From NCBI GenBank assembly GCA_021613535.1, contig CP075494.1, positions 14,136,001 through 14,200,000 on the forward strand: a DNA stretch of 64,000 nucleotides, read 5' to 3'. The notes under the pieces were generated by a model. It ran no database searches and had not been told where the DNA came from. It worked only from the letters and a program-made list of their open reading frames with translations. Source of the stretch: Adineta vaga (lineage: Eukaryota > Rotifera). The position numbers were made by a program, and so were the translations under genes. Position 1 is the first letter of the stretch, and each line of letters begins with the position of its first letter. Of the stretch, positions 23,002 through 34,284 are shown piece after piece.

Positions 23002-24699
23002 ATGACTTATTCAACTGCTTTATTCAATGTTTTTCAAAGAATTGTTTTTCTCATACTTAATTTTTCGATCTTAATCTCCTTTGTAAATACTAATGAAGTC
23101 GAACTACGAACATTATTATTCAAAGAACGTTCCTATGATACAAAAGTTTGTCCGGAAAAAGGTTTTACAAAAGTTCATACGAATTTAATTTTTCTTCAAA
23201 TTGAAAGTGTTGATGAAAAAGCGCAGGTTAAATTCTTACTTTCTTGTTAATCTTTCTTTCGAAAATCTGTTCTTCTCTAGGTAGTAACAAGTAATATTCA
23301 ATTAACATGTGCATGGTGTGATCCATATATGACATGGAATGTTACTCGTTTTAATATTTCGGAATTATCTGTTGGTTCAGATCAATTATGGACACCCGAT
23401 GTTGTTGTTGTCAATTCAGCAGATGAGAAATATTCACGAAATCGAGAACATTATGCATTACTTCTTCGACATGACGGTAAATCTTTTCATTATTTGTTTT
23501 AATGTTCATTTGAAAGATTTTTCTCTGTAGGTTATGTTCGATTTATGTTTCAAGATTTATGGAAAACGATCTGTAAAGTTCGTGCAACTTATTTTCCATT
23601 TGATCGACAAGTATGCACAATAATTATTCGAAGTGGTTCTCATGATACTCATACAATAAAATTTATTCAACGACGTCCAATTGAAACTCATTCATTTATT
23701 CGTGGTGAATGGGAATTAGAAGCTTCATATACTGAAATCAATGATGAACGTGTTTCCGATTTTGATCATGTCGATTATAGTCTTGTACGTTTTACATTAG
23801 TATTAAAACGTAATCATGTTTATTATTTAATTAAAATTATTCTTCCATTTACACTTGTGTCATTTGTAACTTTATTTACATTCTTATTACCACCACAAAC
23901 AGGTGAAAAATTAACATTGAATGTGACTATTTTATTATCATTAGTTATCTATCTACAATTATTGACACAATATATTCCCAAATCTGACGATGAAACTCCG
24001 ATATTAACATTATTTTGTAATGCTAATTTCTTTCTTGTCTTTCTCTCTTGTATTATGACTGTTTATGTACTTTATTTATATCATCAACCATCTACATCAA
24101 ATATTGCCTGTGTACCATCACATATGAAAACTGTCTTATTGGATTATATAAGTCCATTAGTTTATTGTAATCTGAGTAAACAACGAAAACAACGTCAAAC
24201 AGTAAAAGAAGAATCGGAAGAAAAACGACCAAGACGATTGAGTAGTATTGAAAAAGGGATGTGTCATTTGTTTACTTTAACAACACCAGCTCGAACAGTC
24301 AATCAACAGGTAAAACAAAACGTTTCTTGTTTCTTTTTAATTTTTCTTCACCTTGGATTATTATTTTTTTGTTTTGTTAAGGCAATTGAATTATTGAAAC
24401 TACTACAACAAATTAAATTTCATATTCGTACACAATGGTTAATACCATTGAATATTCTTGATGAATATGAAACAAGTACTGATCTATCAAAATTTGATAA
24501 TCAACAACGTTTAGATGAATGGCAACATGTAGCATTAGTACTTGATCGACTTTTCTTTATATTATTTAGTATAGCCATGCCATGTACAGCATTGATATTC
24601 ATTTCTGCACATACAGCGACAAGAAATAATTTTCAAGGAAATTTTAGTAATTTCAAAATCGATGCTAAATGTGATCATTATTTACCGAAATTAACATAA
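23002..24699 (+). CDS. Cys-loop ligand-gated ion channel subunit (nicotinic-receptor-like)
   Basis: Four exons (23002-23226, 23281-23476, 23531-24309, 24382-24699) encode 505 residues. A hydrophobic signal peptide (about 8-30) is followed by the ligand-binding domain with WCDPYMTWN and the Cys-loop CKVRATYFPFDRQVC, two cysteines with 13 residues between. Four membrane segments follow: M1 (YLIKIILPFTLVSFVTLFTF), M2 (LTLNVTILLSLVIYLQLL), M3 (ANFFLVFLSCIMTVYVLYLY) and M4 (LFFILFSIAMPCTALIFI), with a long basic M3-M4 loop. The EKLTLNVTILLSL start of M2 fits cation-selective nicotinic-type subunits. It lacks the vicinal Cys pair of alpha subunits, and the usual loop B Trp is not seen, so it may be a structural or divergent subunit. 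The last intron (24310-24381) is 72 nt and stop-free. Confidence 0.9.
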
Positions 24700-26300
24700 G
24701 AAGAAAAAAACAAAAGCTTTTTTTTTTCATTGTCTATTTTGAAAGAAAACTAATAAATCACACGGAAAAAGTTATTTAAGATAAAGGTCACTGAGTGACA
24801 TTCTTTTTGTATATAATATTTTATATTTCATCCTAAATCTAAAAGGTCAGATATAATAGTATTTCTTACGTGAATTTTTCAAATAAAAAAGAACTTTTTT
24901 TTTGTTGTTAATTGAATAGATATCAAATTTCTCCAACCTTTTGTTGTTTTCTCATCAAGATCATTTTCGAATTTCTATTTTCAATTGTCAAGAAACTCGT
25001 TATTAGCTATTGCATTCATTTGTAACCATGCAGAAAATGATAGAAATAGAAATATCAATGAATGCATCGTTTCTATTTTAGTTCCTCGTGATTAACTCGA
25101 TATGTATATATATATATATACATTAGAGAAACGGATTCTTCAATGAATTTTCTATATACATTTGTGTTAAGAAAAGTTGTGTAAGTGTTTTATTTATATG
25201 ACAATAGTCTTAGATATTAAATGAAATGATTGTTTAAAAATGTAGAATAAGTTTGAGGATAAACTTCATTTCTTTCTCTTGTAATTAACATTTTCTTAGT
25301 CAATTATCTATATTATCATCAAGATAAACAAAATACAATCTGGATTTGATTGTTGTATGAAGATGTAAGGTCATTGTTTCTTTGTGAATCAGATTTCTAT
25401 GTCGTATATTTAGTATGGATAAATATATTCTAATGAAAAACGACATTCGACAACAACCAGATGTTGACTGATTTATCCGGGCGACGAAAAAAAAAGAAAT
25501 CAATGAATCATTATTAAATAACTAACGTTTTAACATTGTTTCTGTCATCTATGTTAGAGTATTATATATCTTATTCTTACTTACATATCAATCTTATTCG
25601 AGATTCTCGAAGAAAATTAATTATATATCAAGATTCTATTGATAATATGATTGATAAAACACGATAAGAGTTGTCTTTGAAAAGATGAAGTCAATTATTT
25701 CATAGTGGATAGAATTTCTCTTTTGTTTTTAGTTGTTCCCATGAGTGATAATGAATGGCTATTCGTATTTGAAATTATTATTTCTTTTTTTTCTTGTATT
25801 CAAAGACAAATCATTTGTTCCATCAGTATTGACAGCTATGAGAGGAGAAAAGAAAGATGATTAGATTTTCTTGTATTTATTATTATTTTTCATTTTATAT
25901 GATAAAACAAGTAAGTTTTGATGAATTGTTTCTTTCGAGCATGTAATAAGAAGATTTGTTGGAAAACGTTATTCTATGTTTCAATGATTTTCATTAAATA
26001 AAACTTCAGTTTGATATCTAAATCATTGGGATTCATCGATATTCTCTGGAGAAAAATCTGTATGAATAATAATTAAAAAGAAAATGTTTTCTCGAACGAG
26101 TGATTCCGATCTATGTTCACTCCTTTGTTAGACAATTTCCTATTTACTTCGCCTCCGGAATCGTTCCCACACATTTTTTTCTCTCTTCTCTCCTCCTTTT
26201 CATTATTGTATTTTGTATTTTTACCAACAATAACTAACATTCTTTTCATATTAATTATGAATATAATTCTAGAGCGATTTTCTTTTTCTTTATTTATATA
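24700..26300. other. Intergenic region
   Basis: 1.6 kb with AATAAA at 24752-24757 (likely poly(A) signal of the channel gene) and a short (TA)n at about 25102-25122. Very AT-rich, no protein-like frame on either strand. Confidence 0.5.
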
Positions 26301-27649
26301 ATGAATATCACAAATATTCATTCGGTTTATGTTTTGGGTAATAAATACAGTAATATGAATCAATCATCGATACAAATCTTTGATGATAGAGCAATGCGTA
26401 TTGAAATCACTGAATTTATTCGTCAAGTTAATTATTGGTTAATGATTAGTGAATTGATTATGGTCATATGTGGTATATGTGGTAATGGTATGGCATTAAT
26501 TGTTATTAATCGTCGTTCATTACGTGATACATCATCAAGTGTATTTATAACATATTTAGCAATTTTTGATTCATCCGTATTGATTGTTCATATAACAAGT
26601 TTAATAACATTACATTCAATACAATCGTATATATTACATTGTTTATTTACTTATTTAACTGATTTTGTAACATTTACAAGTGTATGGATTATGGTTATAA
26701 TGACAATTGAACGTTGTATTGCAGTACATTCACCATTTCTAGCAAAACGTTTTTGTACAGTTCAACGTGCTCGTTATTCAATTTATAGTTTAATTCTTTT
26801 TGCATTGGTTTTCTTTTCCGTTACATTTCCAGTGATTTATACCATCGATGACATACAGAATAAATGTATTGTTCGTCAACAATATCAAACAATTCTACGA
26901 ATTGTAAAACCAACAATATTTTATTTTGTACCTGATCTCATTTTATTAGTTAATGTATTTATTATCTATGAATTATTCATGGCACGACGTAATCGAACAC
27001 AAACATTGATTAATCCTGAAAATGCAATACATCAAATCAATGCAGCTTCATTTAATCGAAAACAACAACAATTAACGATTATGTTAGTAACAGTTTCATT
27101 AAGTTTTTATCTCTTTACAACGCCAGCTATTATCGATTATATTCGTCAACGATATCCACCCAATTATCGTGATGTTAAACGGTTAAAAATGAGATTTTTA
27201 CGAACGAATTTAACTGTTCTTTGGTTACAGATGAGTTCAGCAGTAGGTCAACCTTGTTCTTTTTTTTTTTATAAAACATCGTTTATTGATTTCTTTTCTT
27301 TTTATTCTAGACAAATTTCCTGTTCTATTGTGTATCGGGTTCAAAATTTCGTGCAACTTGTATTGAAACACTCGACGATGTTTATTATTACATTCGAATT
27401 AAATTTGATGAAGATTATCAACGAAAACGATCACCTAATCGTATGCGAACAAGTTCAAATTTTGGTTTAGAGATGCGTAACGGTCTTTCCTATGATCGTC
27501 GAGATACACGTCGATCTACATCGATTCAACAAACATTTACTTATCCATTAAGTAACTCATCAAAACGACCTAGTTGTGATACAATGATTGGTTCACAAAT
27601 AAATAGTCGACGTACATCAAGATGTGTTATTAATGTGCAAGAAATTTAA
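26301..27649 (+). CDS. Rhodopsin-like (class A) GPCR, orphan
   Basis: Exons 26301-27242 and 27311-27649 encode 426 residues. Seven membrane segments are visible, from LIMVICGICGNGMALIVI (TM1, with the GN of class A) through TM3 ending in MTIERCIAV (a DRY variant, ERC) to TM7, whose NFLFYCVSGSKFR spans the splice junction and is a variant of NPxxY followed by helix 8. The cytoplasmic tail is basic and serine-rich. The N-terminus carries several Asn glycosylation sequons. The 7TM pattern resembles the expanded peptide-receptor-like GPCRs of spiralians; the ligand cannot be told. An alternative in-frame Met lies at 26355. AATAAA at 27703-27708. Confidence 0.85.
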
Positions 27650-27870
27650 TATTGAAATTTATTGTAAATACAAATGATGTCTTCTCGAATCTACCGTAGA
27701 TTAATAAAAACTAATATAAAAAGAAAACAAAGCGTGACAAATAGAGAGAGAAAAAAAACGACGGAATATTGATTAGTAAAAGAAGTATTTATACATAAAG
27801 AAAAAACCAGATGAAGCATATCTCAGATCTATCTGTACATGGAATGTAGTGATTATTCTAAACTTTGATT

Positions 27871-28998
27871 TTAAACGACATAATTATTTCCTTGATTATT
27901 ATTTGTACCATTAGCACGTCGTATGAAAGCTTCTTCACCGTCAGATGGTTCATCAGCTCGACGAATGAATGCTTCTTCTGGTATTGAACCATCGGCACGA
28001 CGTATAAATGCATGATCATCATCATCCGTTTTTCGGATGAAGGGTTGTTCACCATTTGTAGCTTTTCGTGTGAATGCAGGTTCATCTTTTTCGCCATGAC
28101 GAACAAATGGTTGATTTGGATTTCCAACATGACGAATAAATGTCTTTTCATTATTATATTTCTTCGCTTCAGTAATAAAATAAATTTCAAACAGAACAAA
28201 ACCAACTAGAAGAAAGAAACTTTCTTGTTTTTCTACTGAACTTATTCATTTCAATAATATCTTACCGGTAAAAAATGACGAAATCATTGCAGCTAAAGTA
28301 CAAATATAAGACCATGATAGAAATGTATAATCAGCTCGTGGCATCCATTTTCCTGGAATAGCATCAGCATAGATGCCAAAAATTAAAATTGTCAAAAAAT
28401 TGAAAAACCCTACAACGAAATAAACATCATTTGTATGTTCTATAAGAGAAAAGTTTCACTTACAAGCACATGCACCTAACACACAACCAACAAGCATTGA
28501 TCGACGTGATAAACGATATCGTGTTATAGCAACAATAATCAATGCAGCACAGCAAAGAATATTAAATATTAAACCAAAACATGCAAATGTTTGAACAGCA
28601 ATAAACCATGCTGAAGAACAAATTTATGAAATTCTTACATGAATAGAATGGTCATTCCAGCATACCTGGTGTTAATATCCCATCACTACGTAAACCGTTA
28701 TATTCACGGGCAAATAACCACCAACATCCATAATAAACTTTTCCCCAATAATTTTTCGGATTACGAAAACCAGCAATACATACTTGCCAAAGTCCTAATT
28801 TACGAAATGTTGTATCACCAACACTAAAATCAAAGAAAACAAGTGTTAAAAAAGAACAAAATTAAGATATGTAATTTTCTACCGTGGCCATATTTGAATC
28901 CAATATGGTGTTGAGAAACCAAGCAGATTACAAACTAATGAAAATATCGTGAAAAACAACGCACTTCCCATCCATAGTTTTTCCGAACGTTTCAACAT
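27871..28998 (-). CDS. Claudin-like tetraspan protein with repetitive F-x-R cytoplasmic tail
   Basis: Five exons (28998-28883, 28823-28666, 28610-28464, 28409-28266, 28166-27871) give 286 residues. TM1 (LFFTIFSLVCNLLGF) is followed by a first loop with W..., then KLGLWQVC and a later Cys, which is the claudin-superfamily W-GLW-C-C signature. Three more membrane segments follow, ending with YICTLAAMISSFFTG. The tail of about 97 residues has seven units centred on F-x-R-[RHK] (FIRH, FVRH, FTRK, FIRK, FIRR, FIRR, FIRR), spaced 11-15 residues and separated by acidic/Gly linkers. I do not know this tail from any named family. The gene lies 148 bp downstream of SSR2 on the same strand, and a TTTTAG acceptor sits 6 nt before its ATG. 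Confidence 0.8.
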
Positions 28999-29004
28999 GT
29001 TGAT

Positions 29005-29014
29005 CTAAAACAAT
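29005..29014 (-). promoter_or_regulatory. Candidate trans-splice acceptor upstream of claudin-like gene
   Basis: Minus-strand TTGTTTTAG ends 6 nt before the ATG at 28998 and about 140 nt after the SSR2 stop on the same strand. Confidence 0.5.
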
Positions 29015-29146
29015 GATATTCTGATAAAATTCGCGATGAATTTTCATAAAATCTTTCGCATCAATAACTAATGAACAACGATCACCGTACATCACAACAA
29101 CAACAAAAAACTGAAAAAAAAATAATAATACATTCGATTCTCTTTT

Positions 29147-29963
29147 CTATTGAGCTTTTTTTGTGAATTTCTCCTTGGTTACGAGTGCTTCATATTTGCT
29201 TTTGCTTTTAAACCAAAGAAAAAATGGAAATACAACACATGGACTAGCCATAGCTGTAAAAAGTATCCAATCAATCTAAATCATCATAGAATACGTTTTT
29301 ATTCGAGAAAAAACTATATCATCATTTCTTACAATATGTGATGAAAATCGTCGATCATATTCTCGACTTGTCATTATATAAACATCACCATATTCCGATG
29401 AATATGTTTTCTATAAACAATTGAAAACAAAAAAAGAGAAATTTCACATTTATTATACATTTGAATATTCTTACTTGAACTTCGCTATTCTTTTCACTCT
29501 TTTGATAAGTTATAACTGCATGTGTACTGTTACTAATACCACTTTGTTTAGGTTTAACAACAACAATATGTGTTAAATTTGTTCCTCTAAATAAAATAAA
29601 ATTCAATTTTGCTGTTCGAAAGACAATGATCAAATGATATTTACGCGTTAATTCGTTCCCATTTGGGATTTAATGTACCAACGAGTAATTCATATTGATC
29701 TTTTGGAAAACTATGAATATCATTTAAATTAATATTGTAAACTGTTCTAAAATACAGGAAAGAAATGTCTTTTTTTTATTGAAATTTTTCTTTTACGTTG
29801 GTCCGGAATTGTATAAAGCATATTTAATAGTTAACTCCTTATCTTGGACAAAAAAACGATTGACCGTTTGTTTTGTTACAAATAAGAAAGATTCTTCATC
29901 ATCTGTTTGACTGAATACAGCAGATATAATTGTCAAAACGAGTAACGATGTTCTGAAGAACAT
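29147..29963 (-). CDS. SSR2: SSR2, translocon-associated protein subunit beta
   Basis: Five exons (29963-29797, 29746-29645, 29586-29475, 29410-29333, 29275-29147) give 195 residues against 183 in human. An N-terminal signal peptide (FFRTSLLVLTIISAVFS) is followed by a lumenal beta-rich domain with YALYNSGPT, NPKWERINAG and several N-x-T sequons. The EYDRRFSSHIIDW segment leads into the membrane span (FTAMASPCVVFPFFLWF) and a short Lys-rich cytoplasmic tail, all in the order and positions of TRAP-beta. It is part of the TRAP complex beside the Sec61 channel of the endoplasmic reticulum and assists secretory protein translocation. Divergent from the nuclear receptor gene. Confidence 0.93.
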
Positions 29964-30303
29964 TATGATTGAAGAACTGTTAAAATATTGAAGGACAAAG
30001 TGACTGATCGTTATTAAAAAAAAGTTTACTTCAACAACGTAAACAAAATATCTATGGTTGATAAATACAAATATGTTTAAATTTTGAAAAAAAAAGAAAA
30101 AATTAAATTAAATATTTTTCATAAAAAAATAAACTTTTTAAAACATTTTTATTCTGATAGATGTCGCTGTGAAATAATCGTTACTTTCAATGTGAAATTT
30201 TCATTTGATTGTATCGTCTGTCAACTTAAAACTCAGGTCGATTCTTCAATTATTATTATTATTATTAATAATCAAAGTCGAAAGTATCATACGAACAGAA
30301 TCG

Positions 30304-31404
30304 ATGAACTCACTTTCAAACATTAGAAAAGCATCAACATCATCAGATTATTTAAATAAAGAACAAATTGGAAATAGTCTCAAATCAGCCGGTTTAATAT
30401 GTTTAGTATGTGGTGCTCCTGCCAGTGGTTTTAATTTTTCCGTTATAACATGTATGTGTTGTAAAGCATTTTTTCGTCGTAATGCTTTGTGCGGTTTGAA
30501 ATCTTATCAATGTCGATATTCCAATGAACAATGTTCAATAAATCGTATAACACGTCGTGATTGTTCATATTGTCGTTTAAAAAAATGTTTTCAAGTTGGA
30601 ATGAAAAAAGAATCGATACTTACAGATGATATGAAACGAATTAAACAGGAAAAACTCTCTGCTAATCGACAATTAACTGTAAATTTATTATTACAAAAGA
30701 ATTATTTAAATGAAAATGATTCGATTCATTTAAGAAATATATCGAATATTTATGAAGAATATTGTCGTTCATCTATTATGTCCTATGAAAAACATGAATA
30801 TGAATTTGTTTGTCATCAACCAATTAAAAGTCGATTTAAAATTCAATATTATTTTGAATCATTTCAAAAACATAATCTATCATTAAATAATTTTTATCTA
30901 CGTTTACCTGAATTACAACAATTTTCCGATGATGAACAAAACTTATTACTTCAAAATAATACACGATTTCTAATGCGATTGAATTCAGTTGAAACTCGTA
31001 ATGATTCATTTCCATTATGGGGTGCAGTGAATCGTCTAGTTGAGATTATGTATGGGAAATCTCTTGTAGAAGATGTCGATCAATGTTTATATCAATTTAA
31101 ACATCATCTTAACGACTCTCAATGTACACAATTGATTTTAATCATTTTACTTTTTTCAACATCAATTAAGTATCATGGAAATCTAAATACTTTAACTATC
31201 TATAGAATTCAAGAGAAATATACGACACTATTATGGTCATATTTAGAAAAACGTCATGGATATGCAATTGCTTGTCAAAAATTCTCTTTGATTATTCGTT
31301 ATTGTCTTCGATTACAAATGATTAGCCATTCAATGGAAGTTAAGTTGCAAGATGTACAATGGCAAGAGAATTTTCTTTCTCTAGAACAAATAAATAGAGA
31401 TTGA
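30304..31404 (+). CDS. Divergent nuclear hormone receptor
   Basis: Single exon, 366 residues from the ATG at 30304; an in-frame ATG at 30205 would add a hydrophobic leader that looks like UTR. The zinc-finger domain (about 36-105) has C-x2-C-x13-C-x2-C (CLVC...CMCC) and a second finger C-x6-C-x9-C-x2-C (CRYSNEQC, CSYC), then RLKKCFQVGM, the family signature. The P-box reads CMCCKAFFRR rather than CEGCKGFFKR/CEGCKAFFRR, so target-site choice may differ. The C-terminal half is mostly helical with a weak ligand-binding-domain look and no clear AF2 helix. Presumed nuclear transcription factor. AATAAA at 31481-31486. Confidence 0.88.
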   Translation: MNSLSNIRKASTSSDYLNKEQIGNSLKSAGLICLVCGAPASGFNFSVITCMCCKAFFRRNALCGLKSYQCRYSNEQCSINRITRRDCSYCRLKKCFQVGMKKESILTDDMKRIKQEKLSANRQLTVNLLLQKNYLNENDSIHLRNISNIYEEYCRSSIMSYEKHEYEFVCHQPIKSRFKIQYYFESFQKHNLSLNNFYLRLPELQQFSDDEQNLLLQNNTRFLMRLNSVETRNDSFPLWGAVNRLVEIMYGKSLVEDVDQCLYQFKHHLNDSQCTQLILIILLFSTSIKYHGNLNTLTIYRIQEKYTTLLWSYLEKRHGYAIACQKFSLIIRYCLRLQMISHSMEVKLQDVQWQENFLSLEQINRD

Positions 31405-31739
31405 ACCGGAAATTATTCTTATTTGTTTGAATCCTTTTTTTTCTCGATGGTGATAAAATCTTTTTTATTTTTCAGATATGAATAAACTTGACTAAACCAT
31501 ATGTTCTCTATCATATATCATCTGTAGAATTAATTAACAGATTAGAATATTTAATAGAATGATTATCGTGTATGTGTATTCTGAAAGACTAACTACTAAT
31601 ATCTGTTGATGATATTTATGTTTGTTTGCATCTATCAGCTGAAATTGTTTTCTCTTCTTTTTTTAGTTTTCAGATGAATTTTTTTCACTTTATTTAAATA
31701 TAGCAAAATAAGTTTTGTATTTAGTTTTCATATGATTTT
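31405..31739. other. Short intergenic region between nuclear receptor and FLCN
   Basis: AATAAA at 31481-31486 probably ends the nuclear receptor transcript. A TTTAG at 31720-31724 lies 15 nt before the FLCN ATG and could be a 5' acceptor. Confidence 0.45.
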
Positions 31740-33678
31740 ATGAATGCCTTGTGTGCATTACATCATTTCTGTGATTTACACGGTCCACAAACATTAGTCT
31801 GCACTGAAGGAAGAACATATATTCATGATTTTAATGATAATGATAATGAAGATTTAAAAACTTATTATTCACGATACATCAATGCAGAACATGTACAAGA
31901 AAAAGCACAGTGTAAAGTAAGAAATATCGATATGTGATTTTCGAATGAATAAAACTATTCTATTTAGTCATGTACATTATCAAATGAGAGAGTTCTTCTT
32001 ACAACAGTTGATTATTCACATCATATGCAATATATTTCATCTTCATCAATACCAAATGCAGAAACATTTAAAAATATTCGTCAAACTTGTATAAGAAGTT
32101 TAACGAGCGAAGTAATATTATATATTTGATACGTAATTGAATTGATTCATTGTGTTGTTTTGTATTCAAATAGAAACCAATTGAAAATGATCATCCAGTT
32201 TTATTTGGTGACGATGAAGATGGTTATTGTTTATCATTTAATTTTGTTTGTAAAGATTTCTATGCACGTGGAAGTCAACGTCGTTATTCATTATGTTATT
32301 TATATCATGATAAATATCATCTTCTTTCTCTAGTGAATTTCATTAATAAATGTATGAAACAAATTATTTATTGGTTACAATATGATGCCAATCAAACGTA
32401 TGATGAAGAAGGAAAGATTAAAGTAACTACGAAAGTGAATGGAATTATAGAAGCGAGTTATATATGTCGTACATTACCTTGTCAATCGACAGATCGAATG
32501 TTGTGTGATATTGTTCGTGATTCAAAGTTAATCTATCGTATTCATTCTTTATTTGTTTGGATTCTTCGAACTACAAATTCAGCTATTCAAGAATCACTTT
32601 TTGAAGCGTTACCAACAGAAGAACGGAGAGGTAAATGAAGTTTTTAAAGAAATGACATAGACGAATATTGTTCTTATGTGTAAATTTAGATATGATTGAA
32701 AGTCAATCTGAAACGATAAATGAATCAACTACAACAACGGACAATTATCATTATCTTGAAAGTAGTTTAAATAACGATGAAGATGATTATGATTCATTAG
32801 AATATCATTTTTCATCCTACGGTCATCAAGCATTACGATTATTTGATAGTTTCATTAAAAAATTGAATAATATCGATGATTTACAGTACATACTTTTTCA
32901 TTGGTTAATTGGCAATCAATTAATTATCAAATATGAAAATCGAACTGAAAATAAAGATTATATTCGAGCATTTGCTAGTGTCTTCCGAGTAAGAACGAAA
33001 GAAGAGAAAAAGTATCGATTTTCTTTTTATATTGAAGTTACTTTTACCTGATAGTTGTTGTCATCTAATCGAAACAATCAATCCAATAGCATCATGTACA
33101 GCGAATCTTATTCTATTCGATTTGAATACATTAGAAACAACAACAGACAATTATCCATCGAGTATTGATAAATACTCGATTACAATTCGAATCATTCTTG
33201 ATTCAAGTAATGAACATATTCAATCAGCAGAATTAGAAACACGACCATGGTTGAAACTAGATTTGAACCGTTAGTTTAATTTTAATAGGAAATGAGAAAA
33301 TTCTTTTATTTTATAGTACCAACTTATGTGAAATCTGTCGTTGAATTATTAACGAATAATAATATCGATGATGAAACTTTGGAAGCAATTATTATACAGG
33401 AAAAGAACAAGTATCTAAAGTAAGATTAATGAAAATATTTGAAGTAATCGTTGACTTTGTTCTTTGTTTTTAGTAAAGCAAAACTTTATTTTCAACTTGG
33501 TCGTTGTCAAATAGCATCGATGTTATCATTGAATGAACGTCAACAAATGAATCTATTGAAATTAACGAATCCAAATGATTTATTAATTATTCGTTTTTGG
33601 CAAAAAGGACTTTCACAAGCATATAAAACACAAATTCGTATGCTTAAACAAGACGATATTCAACAACGAAATATTTAA
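31740..33678 (+). CDS. FLCN: Folliculin
   Basis: Seven exons (31740-31916, 31968-32111, 32174-32630, 32690-32988, 33038-33269, 33317-33419, 33474-33678) encode 538 residues; human FLCN has 579. The start MNALCALHHFCDLHGPQTL is almost the human one. Then come NIRQTCIRSLTSE, VLFGDDEDGYCLSFNF and the RWYS-like RRYSLCYLYHD of the longin domain, and SLFVWILRTTNSAIQESLF. The C-terminal half is the DENN part (ASVFR joined to LLLPDSC, later FWQKGLSQAY). FLCN with FNIP acts on lysosomes as GAP for RagC/D, linking amino-acid supply to mTORC1 and TFEB. The exon at 32690 is acidic and Ser/Thr-rich. AATAAA at 33683-33688. Confidence 0.93.
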
Positions 33679-34284
33679 AATCAATAAAAGTGATAATAAA
33701 GAATCTCTCTTAATATTACTCGCATAGTTATTTTATTTTATTTTTACGAAAATAATATTCATCTCGTATTTATTTTCAAATTTAAGCGTGCTGTTTTTGT
33801 ACACTATAATTCTTTTATATTAGACCTGTCTTTCGCTTCGCTGTGTTCTCCTTGTATTATGATGAACAAAACTATTCGTATATACTGTAGATATAATAAA
33901 AATACATTCATTTTCTTATTAATCTATTTATGCATTCTTATTCAAACTAATACTGAATATTCAATGAATGATCATGAAATGTCGCTAAGTCGAATCAGAA
34001 GTTAATCACCGTAGTCTTTGCTGAAAAGAAGATATACGATGGTTTTTTCACGCTTTTGCTCGATATATTCTATTAACGACCACTGTTGTCTTACGAATGA
34101 TAAGCAATTAGATATATCATAATATTTTAGGTTTGTTTCAAAGTATGAAACGAGGGTTTTTATCTGTAATAATACGTATTTCCGAACACAAAATTAATCA
34201 TATGTTTTTGAGTACTTACCTGTACAGCTAACTGATATTTTTCGTATTAGGTAACCATACGAATAAACACACACACACACACAT
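33679..34284. other. Intergenic region ending in a (CA)n tract
   Basis: AT-rich spacer between FLCN and the SDR gene. A (CA)n run occupies about 34267-34282 and ends two bases before the SDR ATG, so it belongs to the 5' UTR or core promoter. Confidence 0.55.

Noticed and set aside
27871-28166. F-x-R-R repeats as a neuropeptide precursor with dibasic cleavage sites
   Set aside because: The repeats follow the fourth membrane span and are in frame with the tetraspan exons, so they should face the cytosol and not enter the secretory processing route.
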